Source: Vulcanimicrobiota bacterium (GTDB lineage: Bacteria > Vulcanimicrobiota > Vulcanimicrobiia > Vulcanimicrobiales > Vulcanimicrobiaceae). From it: DNA of 64,000 bases. Position 1 is the first letter of the stretch. Each line of letters starts with the position of its first letter. The position numbers and the translations under genes are program-made. Of the stretch, positions 17,061-25,029 are shown in pieces. A model generated the notes under the pieces. The model was not told the DNA's origin. It was given only the letters and a program-made list of their open reading frames with translations, and did not search any database. The stretch is taken from the NCBI GenBank assembly GCA_030041225.1, contig JASHOG010000130.1:1-64000 (forward strand). Reading direction: 5' to 3'.

Positions 17061-17716
17061 GCGACGTGGTCGCCGATTTCATGCGCGCTCTTTCGCTTCG
17101 CTCTGCGGCTGCGCCCGGGCTCGCCTTTGGTGCGGGCGTTGTGAGCTCCGTGGGTCCTTGCCTCGGCACGCGGGTAGCCTCGTTGAGCGCCCTCATCGAG
17201 GAACAGTCGGGCATGCGGCGGTGCTTGATTGTGGCCGTGTTCGTAACCGGACTCGTGCTCTCGTACATGCTTATCGCGTCATGCGCCGCTCTATGTGTAC
17301 GTACTGCGGTAGCATCGAGAGGTATCTACACACTTCTTGCAGCCGGACTCGTTATCTTCGCCTTGCGCTCGCTGCTGCAGCAGGGTACGCACGCCTGCAA
17401 CCATGAGATCGTGGGTCGCCATGCGTCCTTCGGTTGGGCATTCTTCAACGGTGCATCGCTTGCATTCGTTGCGTCGCCGTGCTGCACGCCGGTAGTTGCC
17501 TCGATTGCCGGCCTCGCAAACAGTGGAACGATGAGCTACACGCTAGCCGTAGCAGCGCTCTTTGCCATAGGGCACGCTCTCCCGCTTGTAGCTGCTACGG
17601 CGTGCGCTGCGCGAGTATCACAAACGTTGCGATCGGAGGGGTGGGGAACAGCTCTTCGTGTCATGAACGGAGGCGTTCTGCTCGCGCTCGGAGGGTACTA
17701 TGCGCTTTTGGCGTGA
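17057..17716 (+). CDS. CcdA/DsbD-like transmembrane thiol-disulfide transporter
   Basis: A 219-residue polytopic membrane protein with about six hydrophobic segments. The two reactive cysteines of the family lie in GVVSSVGPCLGTR and FVASPCCTPV, matching the SPC motifs of CcdA. These proteins pass electrons from cytoplasmic thioredoxin to extracytoplasmic thiols. It is coupled to the pilin by an ATGA overlap, and the pilin has a cysteine pair, so it may keep pilin or other pilus cysteines correctly paired. It lacks the DsbD periplasmic domains. A cytochrome c maturation role cannot be excluded. Confidence 0.82.
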   Translation: MSDVVADFMRALSLRSAAAPGLAFGAGVVSSVGPCLGTRVASLSALIEEQSGMRRCLIVAVFVTGLVLSYMLIASCAALCVRTAVASRGIYTLLAAGLVIFALRSLLQQGTHACNHEIVGRHASFGWAFFNGASLAFVASPCCTPVVASIAGLANSGTMSYTLAVAALFAIGHALPLVAATACAARVSQTLRSEGWGTALRVMNGGVLLALGGYYALLA

Positions 17717-18254
17717 GCTTCAGCCCCAGTCGATGAGCCGTGCGCGGCGCTGCGTCCTGGCAGCGTTGGGCGTCGCGGGAGCCGCGGCGGTCCTCCGTCC
17801 GCAGATCTCTTCGGCGCTGGTGGTGCGCGGTGACGAGATGTTGTACATGTCGAGGCCCTCGCGCGCCCTCGTCTTCTATCATCGAGCGCTGTTTTTTGAT
17901 TCGAACAACGTGACTGCAGCGGACCGTTATGTGTTCGTCTCGATGATGACGCACCGGCGAAGAGTGCTTGAGGGTGCGGTGGCCGTCGCTTCATCGTTCT
18001 TGCAACGGCACGGCGGTGACGTAACGATACTCATGGATCGTGCGCTGTGCAATCGGTTCCTCGGGCGGGAGCGCGCCGCTGAGGTGGACTTCGTTCGTGC
18101 AGGTCTTGGGCGTGCAGGCGCGCCGGCGCTTGTTTTTGCGGGGTTCGCGGCATTGCGTGAAGGCAGTCGGGAGAGAGCGCGCCATTGGTGGCGCATCGCT
18201 CTGCAGGAGCGCCCTGGCTACGCCCCGGCACGTAGGGCGCTGCAACGTCGATGA
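17700..18254 (+). CDS. Membrane-anchored TPR-like protein in pilus operon
   Basis: I do not recognise a named family. The 184-residue product has an N-terminal membrane segment (CVLAALGVAGAAAVL) and then helical hairpins with TPR character (RALVFYHRALFFDS, AAEVDFVRAGLGRAG, ARHWWRIALQERPGYAPARRAL). Its position between the CcdA-like gene and the prepilin peptidase suggests a pilus assembly role, for example as a PilF/TPR-type scaffold. GGAGGG at 17690-17695 supports the ATG at 17700, giving a 17-base overlap with the previous gene. Confidence 0.65.
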   Translation: MRFWRELQPQSMSRARRCVLAALGVAGAAAVLRPQISSALVVRGDEMLYMSRPSRALVFYHRALFFDSNNVTAADRYVFVSMMTHRRRVLEGAVAVASSFLQRHGGDVTILMDRALCNRFLGRERAAEVDFVRAGLGRAGAPALVFAGFAALREGSRERARHWWRIALQERPGYAPARRALQRR

Positions 18255-18853
18255 GCGTTTGGACAGCTCTCACGGAGGAAGCCGTCGCTATGGTTATCCT
18301 TGGCTGTATCGCGCGTGAGGCGGCCGGACGGGTGGGCCTACGACTAAGCGCGCTTCGGCTCGAGGTTATCGTAACGGCTCTTGCGGTGCTCGCAACAGCA
18401 GCCTCCGTGCGTTCTGCGGGAATGCTCGTCTCGGTCGTCGCCGGGCTCGCCGTCGCAGGTGTCAGCGCCGTGACGGATGTGCAAACCGGCTATGTCTTCG
18501 ACCGCGTTCTGATCGCAGGAGGGTTACCGATCCTCATCGCTGGGATCGTGACAGGAGACCTCCCCGCGCTCGCGGCGGGTGCTCTCATCGGCGGAGGTGT
18601 TCCCGCGCTGCTCTATACGGTTACATCCGGACGCGGCATCGGCCTCGGTGACGTGAAGCTCGGTGCTGTTCTCGGCGGGGCCGCAGGCCCGAAGGAGGCC
18701 CTGCATCTGATCGCCGTCGCCTTTATCGTCGGGGGTCTCATTGCGGCCGTTCTACTTTTCGGGCGAAGATACTCGCCCGGTCGCGCGATCCCGTTTGCAC
18801 CATTCCTCGCGATAGGTGCGGGGCTTTCGTTCGGGAGCATGTGGCCGCGGTGA
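18251..18853 (+). CDS. pilD: Prepilin peptidase (A24), short form
   Basis: An aspartic membrane protease that cleaves the pilin leader. The two catalytic aspartates lie in SAVTDVQTGYV and GRGIGLGDVKLG (the GxGD motif). At 200 aa it consists of the membrane peptidase domain only and lacks the N-terminal cysteine-rich methyltransferase domain of canonical PilD. It may therefore cleave without N-methylating the pilin. ATG 18251 overlaps the previous stop, and the 3' end overlaps pilM. Confidence 0.88.
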   Translation: MSVWTALTEEAVAMVILGCIAREAAGRVGLRLSALRLEVIVTALAVLATAASVRSAGMLVSVVAGLAVAGVSAVTDVQTGYVFDRVLIAGGLPILIAGIVTGDLPALAAGALIGGGVPALLYTVTSGRGIGLGDVKLGAVLGGAAGPKEALHLIAVAFIVGGLIAAVLLFGRRYSPGRAIPFAPFLAIGAGLSFGSMWPR

Positions 18854-19806
18854 AGGGTCTGCTCCCCTTGGGCGTGGATCTTGGCACGACCCGTATCCGT
18901 GTTGCGCTCACGGAGCATCTCCCGGTGAAGGGACTGCGACTGCGCGCCGTTGTGTCAAGAGAGCTCGGTGACGTCGACCAAGCACATGGTGGAGAAGAGG
19001 AGCTCGTCGCGAGCGTCGTTGAGGATCTCGTCGGCGAGCTCGACGTGAAGCAACGCGCGTGTGTCACGGCGATTGGCGCTCCGCACGCGCGGTTAGAGGC
19101 ACTGCGCTTTCCGAGGATGACGAGCTTCGAGCGTAGGAATGCGGCCCGGTTCGAGATGCGGGACGAGGCAAAACAGAGCCATCGCGCGCGGATACGAGTC
19201 CACTTGGTTGACCGTGCATCCCAGCTCTTCGCGGTTGGCGCCGTCGATGAGGCGGCGCTAAAGTATCGCCTCAGCGTTCTTCGCAAGGCTGGGTTGCGCG
19301 TCGTCGGCGTGGATCACGATGCCTGTTCGCTTGGTCGACTTCTGCCGAACTTCGATGGGATCGTCGATGTCGGATACCAGCACATGCGGCTGCACCTCTT
19401 CTCGGAAAGGGTACCTGCGACACGTTACGTGGAGAGCGCTGGATCAGACGTCACGCAGGCGATTGCCGGCGAGCTCGCGATCGACGCGCGCAGCGCAGAG
19501 CGGCGGAAGCGAATCCTCGGTGTTGCCGGTGCCGGCGAGGCCGCACTGGATGCGCTCGTTCGTGCCTTATGCGCGCTTGTCGAGCAAGTGCGCGGGCGCG
19601 GTGGGCACATCTCGCGGCTCGGGCTGCTGGGAAACGGCGCCCGTCTGCCGGGCTTTGCGGAGGCTATCGCCCAGCGGCTTCACTCGTCGATCGAGTTGCC
19701 GATCGCCGAGCTTCTGCGGACGGCCGACGTTTCGAGCGAGGTCCTGCAGACGGCATCTCCGGATTGGACACTCGCTGCGGCGTTATCAACGTGGAGCGTG
19801 GTGTGA
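18850..19806 (+). CDS. pilM: Type IV pilus assembly protein PilM (actin-like ATPase)
   Basis: PilM is the cytoplasmic actin-like protein that binds the N-terminus of PilN. The first phosphate loop LGVDLGTTRIRVAL is clear, followed by FPRMTSFERRNAARFEM and the second nucleotide loops (FDGIVDVGYQ, RLGLLGNGARLPGFAEAI). I prefer GTG 18850, which overlaps the preceding stop in the GTGA pattern used throughout the operon; GTG 18841 is an alternative three codons upstream. The sequence is divergent, and the operon position between pilD and pilN supports the call. Confidence 0.85.
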   Translation: MKGLLPLGVDLGTTRIRVALTEHLPVKGLRLRAVVSRELGDVDQAHGGEEELVASVVEDLVGELDVKQRACVTAIGAPHARLEALRFPRMTSFERRNAARFEMRDEAKQSHRARIRVHLVDRASQLFAVGAVDEAALKYRLSVLRKAGLRVVGVDHDACSLGRLLPNFDGIVDVGYQHMRLHLFSERVPATRYVESAGSDVTQAIAGELAIDARSAERRKRILGVAGAGEAALDALVRALCALVEQVRGRGGHISRLGLLGNGARLPGFAEAIAQRLHSSIELPIAELLRTADVSSEVLQTASPDWTLAAALSTWSVV

Positions 19807-20342
19807 CGAGTGTGAGATTCGACTATCTTCGTGATGGGCCGTCGGAGGCGGTCGAGTACCTGCGCGAGTTCTCACGGAGAACTGATGCACGCGCTCTGTT
19901 GAGCTTCCTCGGAACTGCCGCCGGCATCCTGTTGTGTGCGTGGATGCTCGAGGAGATGCACGTCCGGGAGGCACACGCTGAGTTCTTGCAGGCTCAGGCG
20001 CGACTCGATCGCAGCGCCACACAGGCCGGCGTCGTTCGAACGGAAATGGCGCAGCTCCGGCGCGCCGTGGCCTTAGAACGCCGGCTGGAGGGGATTAGAG
20101 ACACATCGACAGTCGCTGCTCGCCGTATGACGTTGCTCGCAAATCGTCTCCCTGAGGAGGCATGGCTCACGTCTCTCACCTGGAGCGAGCGCGGCTTTGA
20201 CCTGGACGGACGCGGCGTGGGCATTCGCAGCGTCGCGAAGGCGCTACGTGCCTATTCAGGCACTCGCCTGATGGCCGTGCGCGCACCCACGGACACGGCC
20301 TCACGGATCCTCGATTTTCGCTTGCACTTGCCGGCGCAATAA
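19803..20342 (+). CDS. pilN: Type IV pilus alignment protein PilN
   Basis: A bitopic inner-membrane protein of 179 aa: a short cytoplasmic N-terminus (MTSVRFDYL), one membrane segment (about residues 36-53, LLSFLGTAAGILLCAWML), a periplasmic coiled coil and a ferredoxin-like C-terminal domain with LPEEAWLTSLTWSERGFDLDGRG, the hallmark of PilN/GspL domains. It starts at GTG 19803, inside the pilM stop. The first residues diverge from the usual INLLP motif, so PilM contact may differ. PilO begins on the next base after its stop. Confidence 0.8.
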   Translation: MTSVRFDYLRDGPSEAVEYLREFSRRTDARALLSFLGTAAGILLCAWMLEEMHVREAHAEFLQAQARLDRSATQAGVVRTEMAQLRRAVALERRLEGIRDTSTVAARRMTLLANRLPEEAWLTSLTWSERGFDLDGRGVGIRSVAKALRAYSGTRLMAVRAPTDTASRILDFRLHLPAQ

Positions 20343-20909
20343 ATGCGGCTTGCCTGGTGGATCTCGATCGCCCTTTCGATGTGCGCGTATATCGGTGTGA
20401 TCACACCGGCTCACCGCGCTATTGCTGGGTTTGAGTCGAAGGCACGCTCTCTGTACGACTCGGCGAATCGCGACGAGCGCCTAATCGAACATGCGCGCGA
20501 GATAAGAGATGACGAGCGTCGAGCGGAGCGTATGATCGCGCAGGTGGGCGGAAACGGTGGGACAGATGCGCTGCTCGAGATGCTGGATCGGGAGAGTGCG
20601 AAGTGCCACGTTCTGATAAGCGGCGTCACACCGACCGCTGACGAGGCCGGCACAGCTCAACTGGACCCGCTACGCTCGACGCTTCTCACGATCGATCTGG
20701 AAGGAAGATTCTCAGGCATCCTTGCGCTTCTCAACCGCCTCGGGGAAGCTGCGCCCCTCGTCAGCGTCGACACGATTGCACTTACACCGGCGCGGACTGT
20801 CGCAAGCGGCTCTCCGATTCTCCACGCGACCCTTGGCATACAGCTCTACGCACTCATGGCAGACCGGCAGAAGGGAAGACCTGATGAGAGCTCTCGCGCT
20901 CCACGATAA
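20343..20909 (+). CDS. pilO: Type IV pilus alignment protein PilO
   Basis: A 188-residue bitopic protein with an N-terminal membrane segment (WWISIALSMCAYIGVITPA), a coiled-coil stretch (SKARSLYDSANRDERLIEHA) and a ferredoxin-like domain ending in LTIDLEGRFSGILALLNRLGE, which matches PilO. It pairs with PilN to form the inner-membrane alignment complex. There is no spacer after the pilN stop. Its last 26 bases overlap the start of the pilP-like gene. Confidence 0.78.
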   Translation: MRLAWWISIALSMCAYIGVITPAHRAIAGFESKARSLYDSANRDERLIEHAREIRDDERRAERMIAQVGGNGGTDALLEMLDRESAKCHVLISGVTPTADEAGTAQLDPLRSTLLTIDLEGRFSGILALLNRLGEAAPLVSVDTIALTPARTVASGSPILHATLGIQLYALMADRQKGRPDESSRAPR

Positions 20910-21300
20910 TCAACGTGGCGTCATGTTTCGCTGGGGAATGTTGACTGCCGTCGCCGCGTGCGCACTCGCACCCCTCTGCGGCGAGAGCTCGATGCAACCG
21001 ACAAGACCGAATTCCGCTCATGCGTCGGCCGTGCTGACAGCGTCGCAGCCTTCACGCATGGGGCCACTTGCACTCGTGCGCGATCCTTTTGTCCCGCAAG
21101 CGGCGGAGCTTCCTCAGGGCGTTGTCGTGCGCGCGGTCGTGTTGGGCACGGCACCGCACGCCCTTGTCGAGCTCGGAGGGGAGACGGTCCTCGTCGGTGT
21201 CGGCGACACAATTGGCGGCGTGCCGGTGGTTGCCATAGACGATCGCGGGGTGCGGTTGGCCGATGGCACGCTACTGCACTTCGAGGAAAGCGGGCTGTGA
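20884..21300 (+). CDS. pilP: PilP/GspC-like pilus alignment protein
   Basis: A 138-residue protein with a hydrophobic N-terminal segment (MLTAVAACALAPLCG, possibly a lipoprotein-type signal) and a small beta domain: RDPFVPQ followed by VRAVVLGTAPHALVELGGE, VGDTIGGVPVVAIDDRGVRL. This DPF plus HR-domain layout is typical of PilP and GspC, which bind the N-domains of the secretin encoded next. I chose ATG 20884 because AAGGGA lies seven bases upstream. Its stop overlaps the pilQ GTG. Confidence 0.72.
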   Translation: MRALALHDNQRGVMFRWGMLTAVAACALAPLCGESSMQPTRPNSAHASAVLTASQPSRMGPLALVRDPFVPQAAELPQGVVVRAVVLGTAPHALVELGGETVLVGVGDTIGGVPVVAIDDRGVRLADGTLLHFEESGL

Positions 21301-22667
21301 GGCGGCTCTTCTTGGCGCCGCTCTTGCTCGTTCTTCTCGCCGCGGACAGCCTACCGAATCCCAAAGTCTCTCTGGACGTGAGGGGCGCGTCGATTGATGA
21401 CGTGCTGGCATTGCTGGCGAAGGAGTCAGGCGCGAACGTGGTGGCCGACCGGTCGATTCGGCAGGAGCACGTTACACTGCGCCTTGTCGGCGTGCGTTTT
21501 CTCGATGCACTACAGATTCTCGCATCGTCGCATGGGCTGGTTGTCGAGCGGCACGGAAACGTGCTCATCGTGGGAACGCCGGAGTCGATGAACCGCAGTG
21601 GCGATGCTGGAGAAGATGGGGTGTCGACGACGGTCCTTCAGCTCCAACACGCGTCCCCGGAGGACGTGAGCAAAGCATTGCTTGCGGTGCTACCTGCTGG
21701 TACGATCGCAACCCCCGATCAGCAGCTGGGTGCGGTTGTCGTCACCGCAGACGCGACGACGCTCGGCCGGGCAAAAACGATTGTAGCAGCGCTCGACGAA
21801 ACACCGCCCGTCGTACTGAGCAGGTACCACTCCCAGGCGTATCGCTTACGCTATACGCGTGCCGACGACGTCGCCAAGGAGCTAAAGGAGTTGCTACCGG
21901 ACGGCACATTTGTTGCCGACGAGGAGCAGAACGCGGTGGTTGTAACGGGAGACGACGAAGCACAAAACGCAGCCTCGCGCGCGATTGGGAACCTCGATGT
22001 GGCCGGACCCGAGGTGCTGCTCGAAGTTCGAGTTGCAGATGTCACACCGCAGAACGACAGTACGAACGTGGGTCTCGAGTTCGGCGGGGTCGTGCAAGGA
22101 ACGCAGACGTCGGGCGCGACCGAGTATGCGTTCACCGGAGGCAGTCTCTCGGTGAATGTCACGCTCAACGCGCTCGTGAGCAAAGGGCAGGCGCAGATTC
22201 TGGCAACGCCGCGTCTGGTGACGCTGAATGGTAAGGAGGCGGACCTGCTGATCGGCGAAACGTACCCCGTCGTCTACAGTACGTCGGTCCTTGGAGGCGA
22301 GAACGTGCAGTTCGTGGACGTCGGCGTGAAACTACGTTTGACGCCGATTATCGGTCCAGACGGCACCGTTACCGCAGAGCTGCATCCTGAGTACAGCGAG
22401 ATCGAAGGGTTCACATCAACCGGCTATCCGATCATCACGAATCGCAAGGTCGACTCCACTCTCCGAGTGCGCGATGGCCAGACGATTGTGCTCGGAGGAC
22501 TCCTGCGCGATACATCGAGCGTCACGGTGCAGAGCCTGCCGTGGCTTAGCGACATTCCGATTATCGGCAAGCTCTTTCAGAACAAGCAGACTGCGCGCGA
22601 GCGTGACGAGATCGTCTTCCTCATCACACCGCACATCGTGGATCCGCAGGCCCCTCCCTCGAAGTAG
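21297..22667 (+). CDS. pilQ: Type IV pilus secretin PilQ
   Basis: The outer-membrane channel for the pilus. A signal peptide (MRRLFLAPLLLVLLAADS) is followed by an STN/N0 domain (VSLDVRGASIDDVLALLAKE), two N1-type KH domains (SKALLAVLPAGTIATP, ADDVAKELKELLPDG) and the secretin core (GQAQILATPRLVTLNGKEAD, VGVKLRLTPIIG, ending IPIIGKLFQNKQTA, IVFLITPHIV). The 456-residue length is short because the AMIN domains of proteobacterial PilQ are absent. Its presence is the best evidence that this organism has an outer membrane. It starts at GTG 21297 and is the last gene of the pilus operon. Confidence 0.93.
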   Translation: MRRLFLAPLLLVLLAADSLPNPKVSLDVRGASIDDVLALLAKESGANVVADRSIRQEHVTLRLVGVRFLDALQILASSHGLVVERHGNVLIVGTPESMNRSGDAGEDGVSTTVLQLQHASPEDVSKALLAVLPAGTIATPDQQLGAVVVTADATTLGRAKTIVAALDETPPVVLSRYHSQAYRLRYTRADDVAKELKELLPDGTFVADEEQNAVVVTGDDEAQNAASRAIGNLDVAGPEVLLEVRVADVTPQNDSTNVGLEFGGVVQGTQTSGATEYAFTGGSLSVNVTLNALVSKGQAQILATPRLVTLNGKEADLLIGETYPVVYSTSVLGGENVQFVDVGVKLRLTPIIGPDGTVTAELHPEYSEIEGFTSTGYPIITNRKVDSTLRVRDGQTIVLGGLLRDTSSVTVQSLPWLSDIPIIGKLFQNKQTARERDEIVFLITPHIVDPQAPPSK

Positions 22668-22682
22668 CGTAAGCCGCCGTGG

Positions 22683-23912
22683 ATGAAGACGGACGCAGTC
22701 ATCGTCGGCGCGGGTGCTGCCGGTTTGGTCGCCGCACGCGAACTCAGCGCGGCGGGAAGAGGCGTGCTGCTGCTCGAGGCGCGCGATCGCGCGGGGGGAC
22801 GCATGCTAACGATCCGCGATCCCCGCGCAAATGGGCCGGTCGAGCTCGGCGCTGAGTTCGTCCACGGCAGCCACGAGCTCATGCTGAGTCTTCTGGAAGC
22901 CGCGGGCATCCCGCGTCAGGAGCGCCCGGATGACGACGACGATGAGGATTGGCTCCAAGAGAAGAAAATCGGCGAGCTCCTGAAGCACGTCGGCAACCTC
23001 GGCGAGGACATGAGCCTCGCGGCGTACGCCAAGCGTTATGCGGTCGATCCCGCGATGCAGGATGTTGCAGATGGAATGCTGGGGTATGCGGAGGGCTTCG
23101 ATGCAGCGGATCCGCAGATCATCTCGGTCCGGGCCTTCGCGCAAGAGTGGTGGAGCGACGCGAGCATTCGCGGCAGCGGCTCGCGCCTGCCGGACGGCTA
23201 CGGCCCGCTCGTCGATTTCATGCTGCGCTCGCTCGGAAGAACGACAGTGCATTTTCGCAGCGTCGTCGAGCGCATCGAGTGGAAACGCGGAGCGGTCACG
23301 GTGCACACCGCGCGCGACGGAACTCGAGAAACGCACGCCGCGCAACGAGCGATCGTCACCGCGCCGTTGCCCGTCGTGCAAAAGCACATCATCTTCGATC
23401 CGCCGCTGCCGAAGAGTACGCAGGAAGCGCTACGCCTACTCGTGATGGGTCCCGTCTATAAGGTGGTGATGATCATCGATGAAACGGTGCTTTCGGGAGT
23501 CGAGTTCGTGCACCACGACGATGCGCCGTTCCCGACGCTGTGGCACAGTCTCCCGAACGCGCGAACGCTCACCGCATGGGCTGGAGGGCCGACGGCGGAT
23601 CGCCTGCGCGGCCTCTCACACGAAGAGATCATCAGGGCGGCGGTGGAGTCGGGGCAGCGCGCGCTCGGCACGAGCCTGGAGAGCACCCTCGAGAACGCCT
23701 ATCTGCACGATTGGCAGCGCGATCCGTTTGCGCTCGGTGCGTACAGCTATGCGGCCGTCGGAGGCCTCGATGCGCGCGACGAGCTCGCGACGCCCATCGA
23801 GGAGACGCTCTTCTTCGCAGGTGAAGCGTGCGCGGGCGACGGATTCGGCGGCACCGTTGCCGGCGCGCTCGACACGGGTCTGCGCGCCGCGCGTGAGGCT
23901 CTACGCCTCTAG
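22683..23912 (+). CDS. FAD-dependent amine oxidase
   Basis: A flavin monoamine oxidase family protein of 409 aa. The N-terminal dinucleotide-binding fold is DAVIVGAGAAGLVAARELSA with the acidic strand end LLLEARDRAGGRM, and the C-terminal FAD contact is ETLFFAGEACAGDGFGGTVAGAL. The substrate (polyamine, aromatic amine or carotenoid-like) cannot be read from sequence. It begins 15 bases after pilQ on the same strand. Its stop overlaps the stop region of the convergent secreted gene by four bases. Confidence 0.88.
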   Translation: MKTDAVIVGAGAAGLVAARELSAAGRGVLLLEARDRAGGRMLTIRDPRANGPVELGAEFVHGSHELMLSLLEAAGIPRQERPDDDDDEDWLQEKKIGELLKHVGNLGEDMSLAAYAKRYAVDPAMQDVADGMLGYAEGFDAADPQIISVRAFAQEWWSDASIRGSGSRLPDGYGPLVDFMLRSLGRTTVHFRSVVERIEWKRGAVTVHTARDGTRETHAAQRAIVTAPLPVVQKHIIFDPPLPKSTQEALRLLVMGPVYKVVMIIDETVLSGVEFVHHDDAPFPTLWHSLPNARTLTAWAGGPTADRLRGLSHEEIIRAAVESGQRALGTSLESTLENAYLHDWQRDPFALGAYSYAAVGGLDARDELATPIEETLFFAGEACAGDGFGGTVAGALDTGLRAAREALRL

Positions 23913-24322
23913 TCTAGCGCGGTGTACGTGCACGACGCTCCAGCTCCGCTTGCCTCTCGCAGTTGGGCGAAGTTGATGGTGCACACGACGGAGGAGGCGC
24001 CCTCATAGATCGTGCCGGCTGCGCCTTCTCCGCGGATGCCCGCCTCGTCCATCGTTGCGTAGAGCTCGTTTGCCGCCCGACCGTTGAGCGAGACGGTCTT
24101 CGTCCCGAAGGTCAGCGTGCAGCCGCGCTGCGTGATTGCGACGTCGCTCACCCGGCAGAGAATCTTCGTAGCGCGGACGACGATCGTGTACGCGGAGGGC
24201 GTGCTCGGGACGCTGCCGTTGAGGACCTGCGCCATCCGGTATTTCTGCGTCGTCGTGAGAAGCGGCGACTGCTGTGCAATCAAGGCCGACAGGGCGAGCG
24301 CTCCGGAACCGTAGAGAGTCAT
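23909..24322 (-). CDS. Secreted protein of unknown function
   Basis: No family recognised. The 137-residue product starts with a moderately hydrophobic segment (MTLYGSGALALSALIAQQ) that may be an N-terminal anchor or poor signal peptide. The remainder has cysteines in ILCRVSDV, RGCTLTFG, VVCTINFA and ASCTYTALD, an even number that could form two disulfides outside the cytoplasm. It is divergent from the padR unit, so the operator-like palindrome between them could control both. Confidence 0.55.
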   Translation of the reverse strand: MTLYGSGALALSALIAQQSPLLTTTQKYRMAQVLNGSVPSTPSAYTIVVRATKILCRVSDVAITQRGCTLTFGTKTVSLNGRAANELYATMDEAGIRGEGAAGTIYEGASSVVCTINFAQLREASGAGASCTYTALD

Positions 24323-24364
24323 AATGCAATCCCTATTCTAGCATCGGAGCAGATTCCGCTGCCG

Positions 24365-24393
24365 TTGACACTACGTGATACGATATATTACGT
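24365..24393 (+). promoter_or_regulatory. Palindromic operator-like site at the padR start
   Basis: The dyad ACGT-N-ATA-N5-TAT-N-ACGT occupies 24373-24393 and ends at the padR start codon (GTG 24392). TTGACA at 24365-24370 directly precedes it. PadR repressors usually bind such AT-rich dyads in their own promoters, so autoregulation is likely. The -10 element is not clear. Confidence 0.5.
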
Positions 24394-24694
24394 GGCACGT
24401 AATAATCTGCCCGAGCCGGCGCTCCTCGTACTTGCGGCACTCGCGGCCGGGCCCAAACACGGCTACGCGATCATCAACGAGATCGAAGGCCAGACCGGGC
24501 GTCGTCTTGGGCCTGGAACGCTCTATGGGATCATCGCGCGACTAGAGAGGAGCGGCTGCATCGCGGCGCTCGACGTCGAAGAGCGCGGCCGCCGGCCCTA
24601 TCGCATCACGCCGGCGGGGCGGCGCGCCTTCGACGAGCAGATGCGCTCCCTCCAGCACTATCAGCGCGCGCTGCGGACCTTGGCGAGCCGATGA
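24392..24694 (+). CDS. PadR-family transcriptional regulator
   Basis: A 100-residue winged-helix protein: LPEPALLVLAALAAGPKHGYAIINEIEGQTGRR forms helices 1-2, LGPGTLYGIIARLERSGCIAAL the recognition helix, and ERGRRPYRITPAGRRAF the wing. It is the minimal PadR type without a long C-terminal helix domain. The start is GTG 24392, within the dyad upstream. Its stop overlaps the next gene (ATGA), and the three genes from here to 27239 form one unit that it probably regulates. Confidence 0.88.
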   Translation: MARNNLPEPALLVLAALAAGPKHGYAIINEIEGQTGRRLGPGTLYGIIARLERSGCIAALDVEERGRRPYRITPAGRRAFDEQMRSLQHYQRALRTLASR

Positions 24695-25029
24695 CGGCTC
24701 GGAGCGCTCGAATCCTGACGAGTCTTTACGCGCGCGACTGGCGCGCCCGATACGGTCCGGAGTTTGAAGCGTTGCTTCGCGAGATGCCCGCGACGCCTGC
24801 AATCGCAGCCGACGTCCTTGCCAACGCCGTCGCGACACGCCGGCGCGAGCTCATGTTTGCGGCCGTCATCGTACTCACCCTCGTCGGGCTTGGATCGGCG
24901 TCACAGGCATGGCGGAGCGGTGCACGCGTCGCCGTGCGGTACTCGAGCGTACCCGTTTCGGACTCGTGCCGCACCTATTCGAGCACTACCGCGAATGGCT
25001 GGATTGCGCGGCGGCAATGCACGGATTGA
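24691..25029 (+). CDS. Small membrane protein paired with PadR
   Basis: A 112-residue protein: an N-terminal SLYARDWRARYGPEFEALL segment, as found in many short proteins encoded next to PadR regulators, then one membrane segment (FAAVIVLTLVGLGSA). Its function is unknown. The ATG overlaps the padR stop. The 3' end overlaps the following gene by 13 bases. Confidence 0.6.
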   Translation: MTARSARILTSLYARDWRARYGPEFEALLREMPATPAIAADVLANAVATRRRELMFAAVIVLTLVGLGSASQAWRSGARVAVRYSSVPVSDSCRTYSSTTANGWIARRQCTD

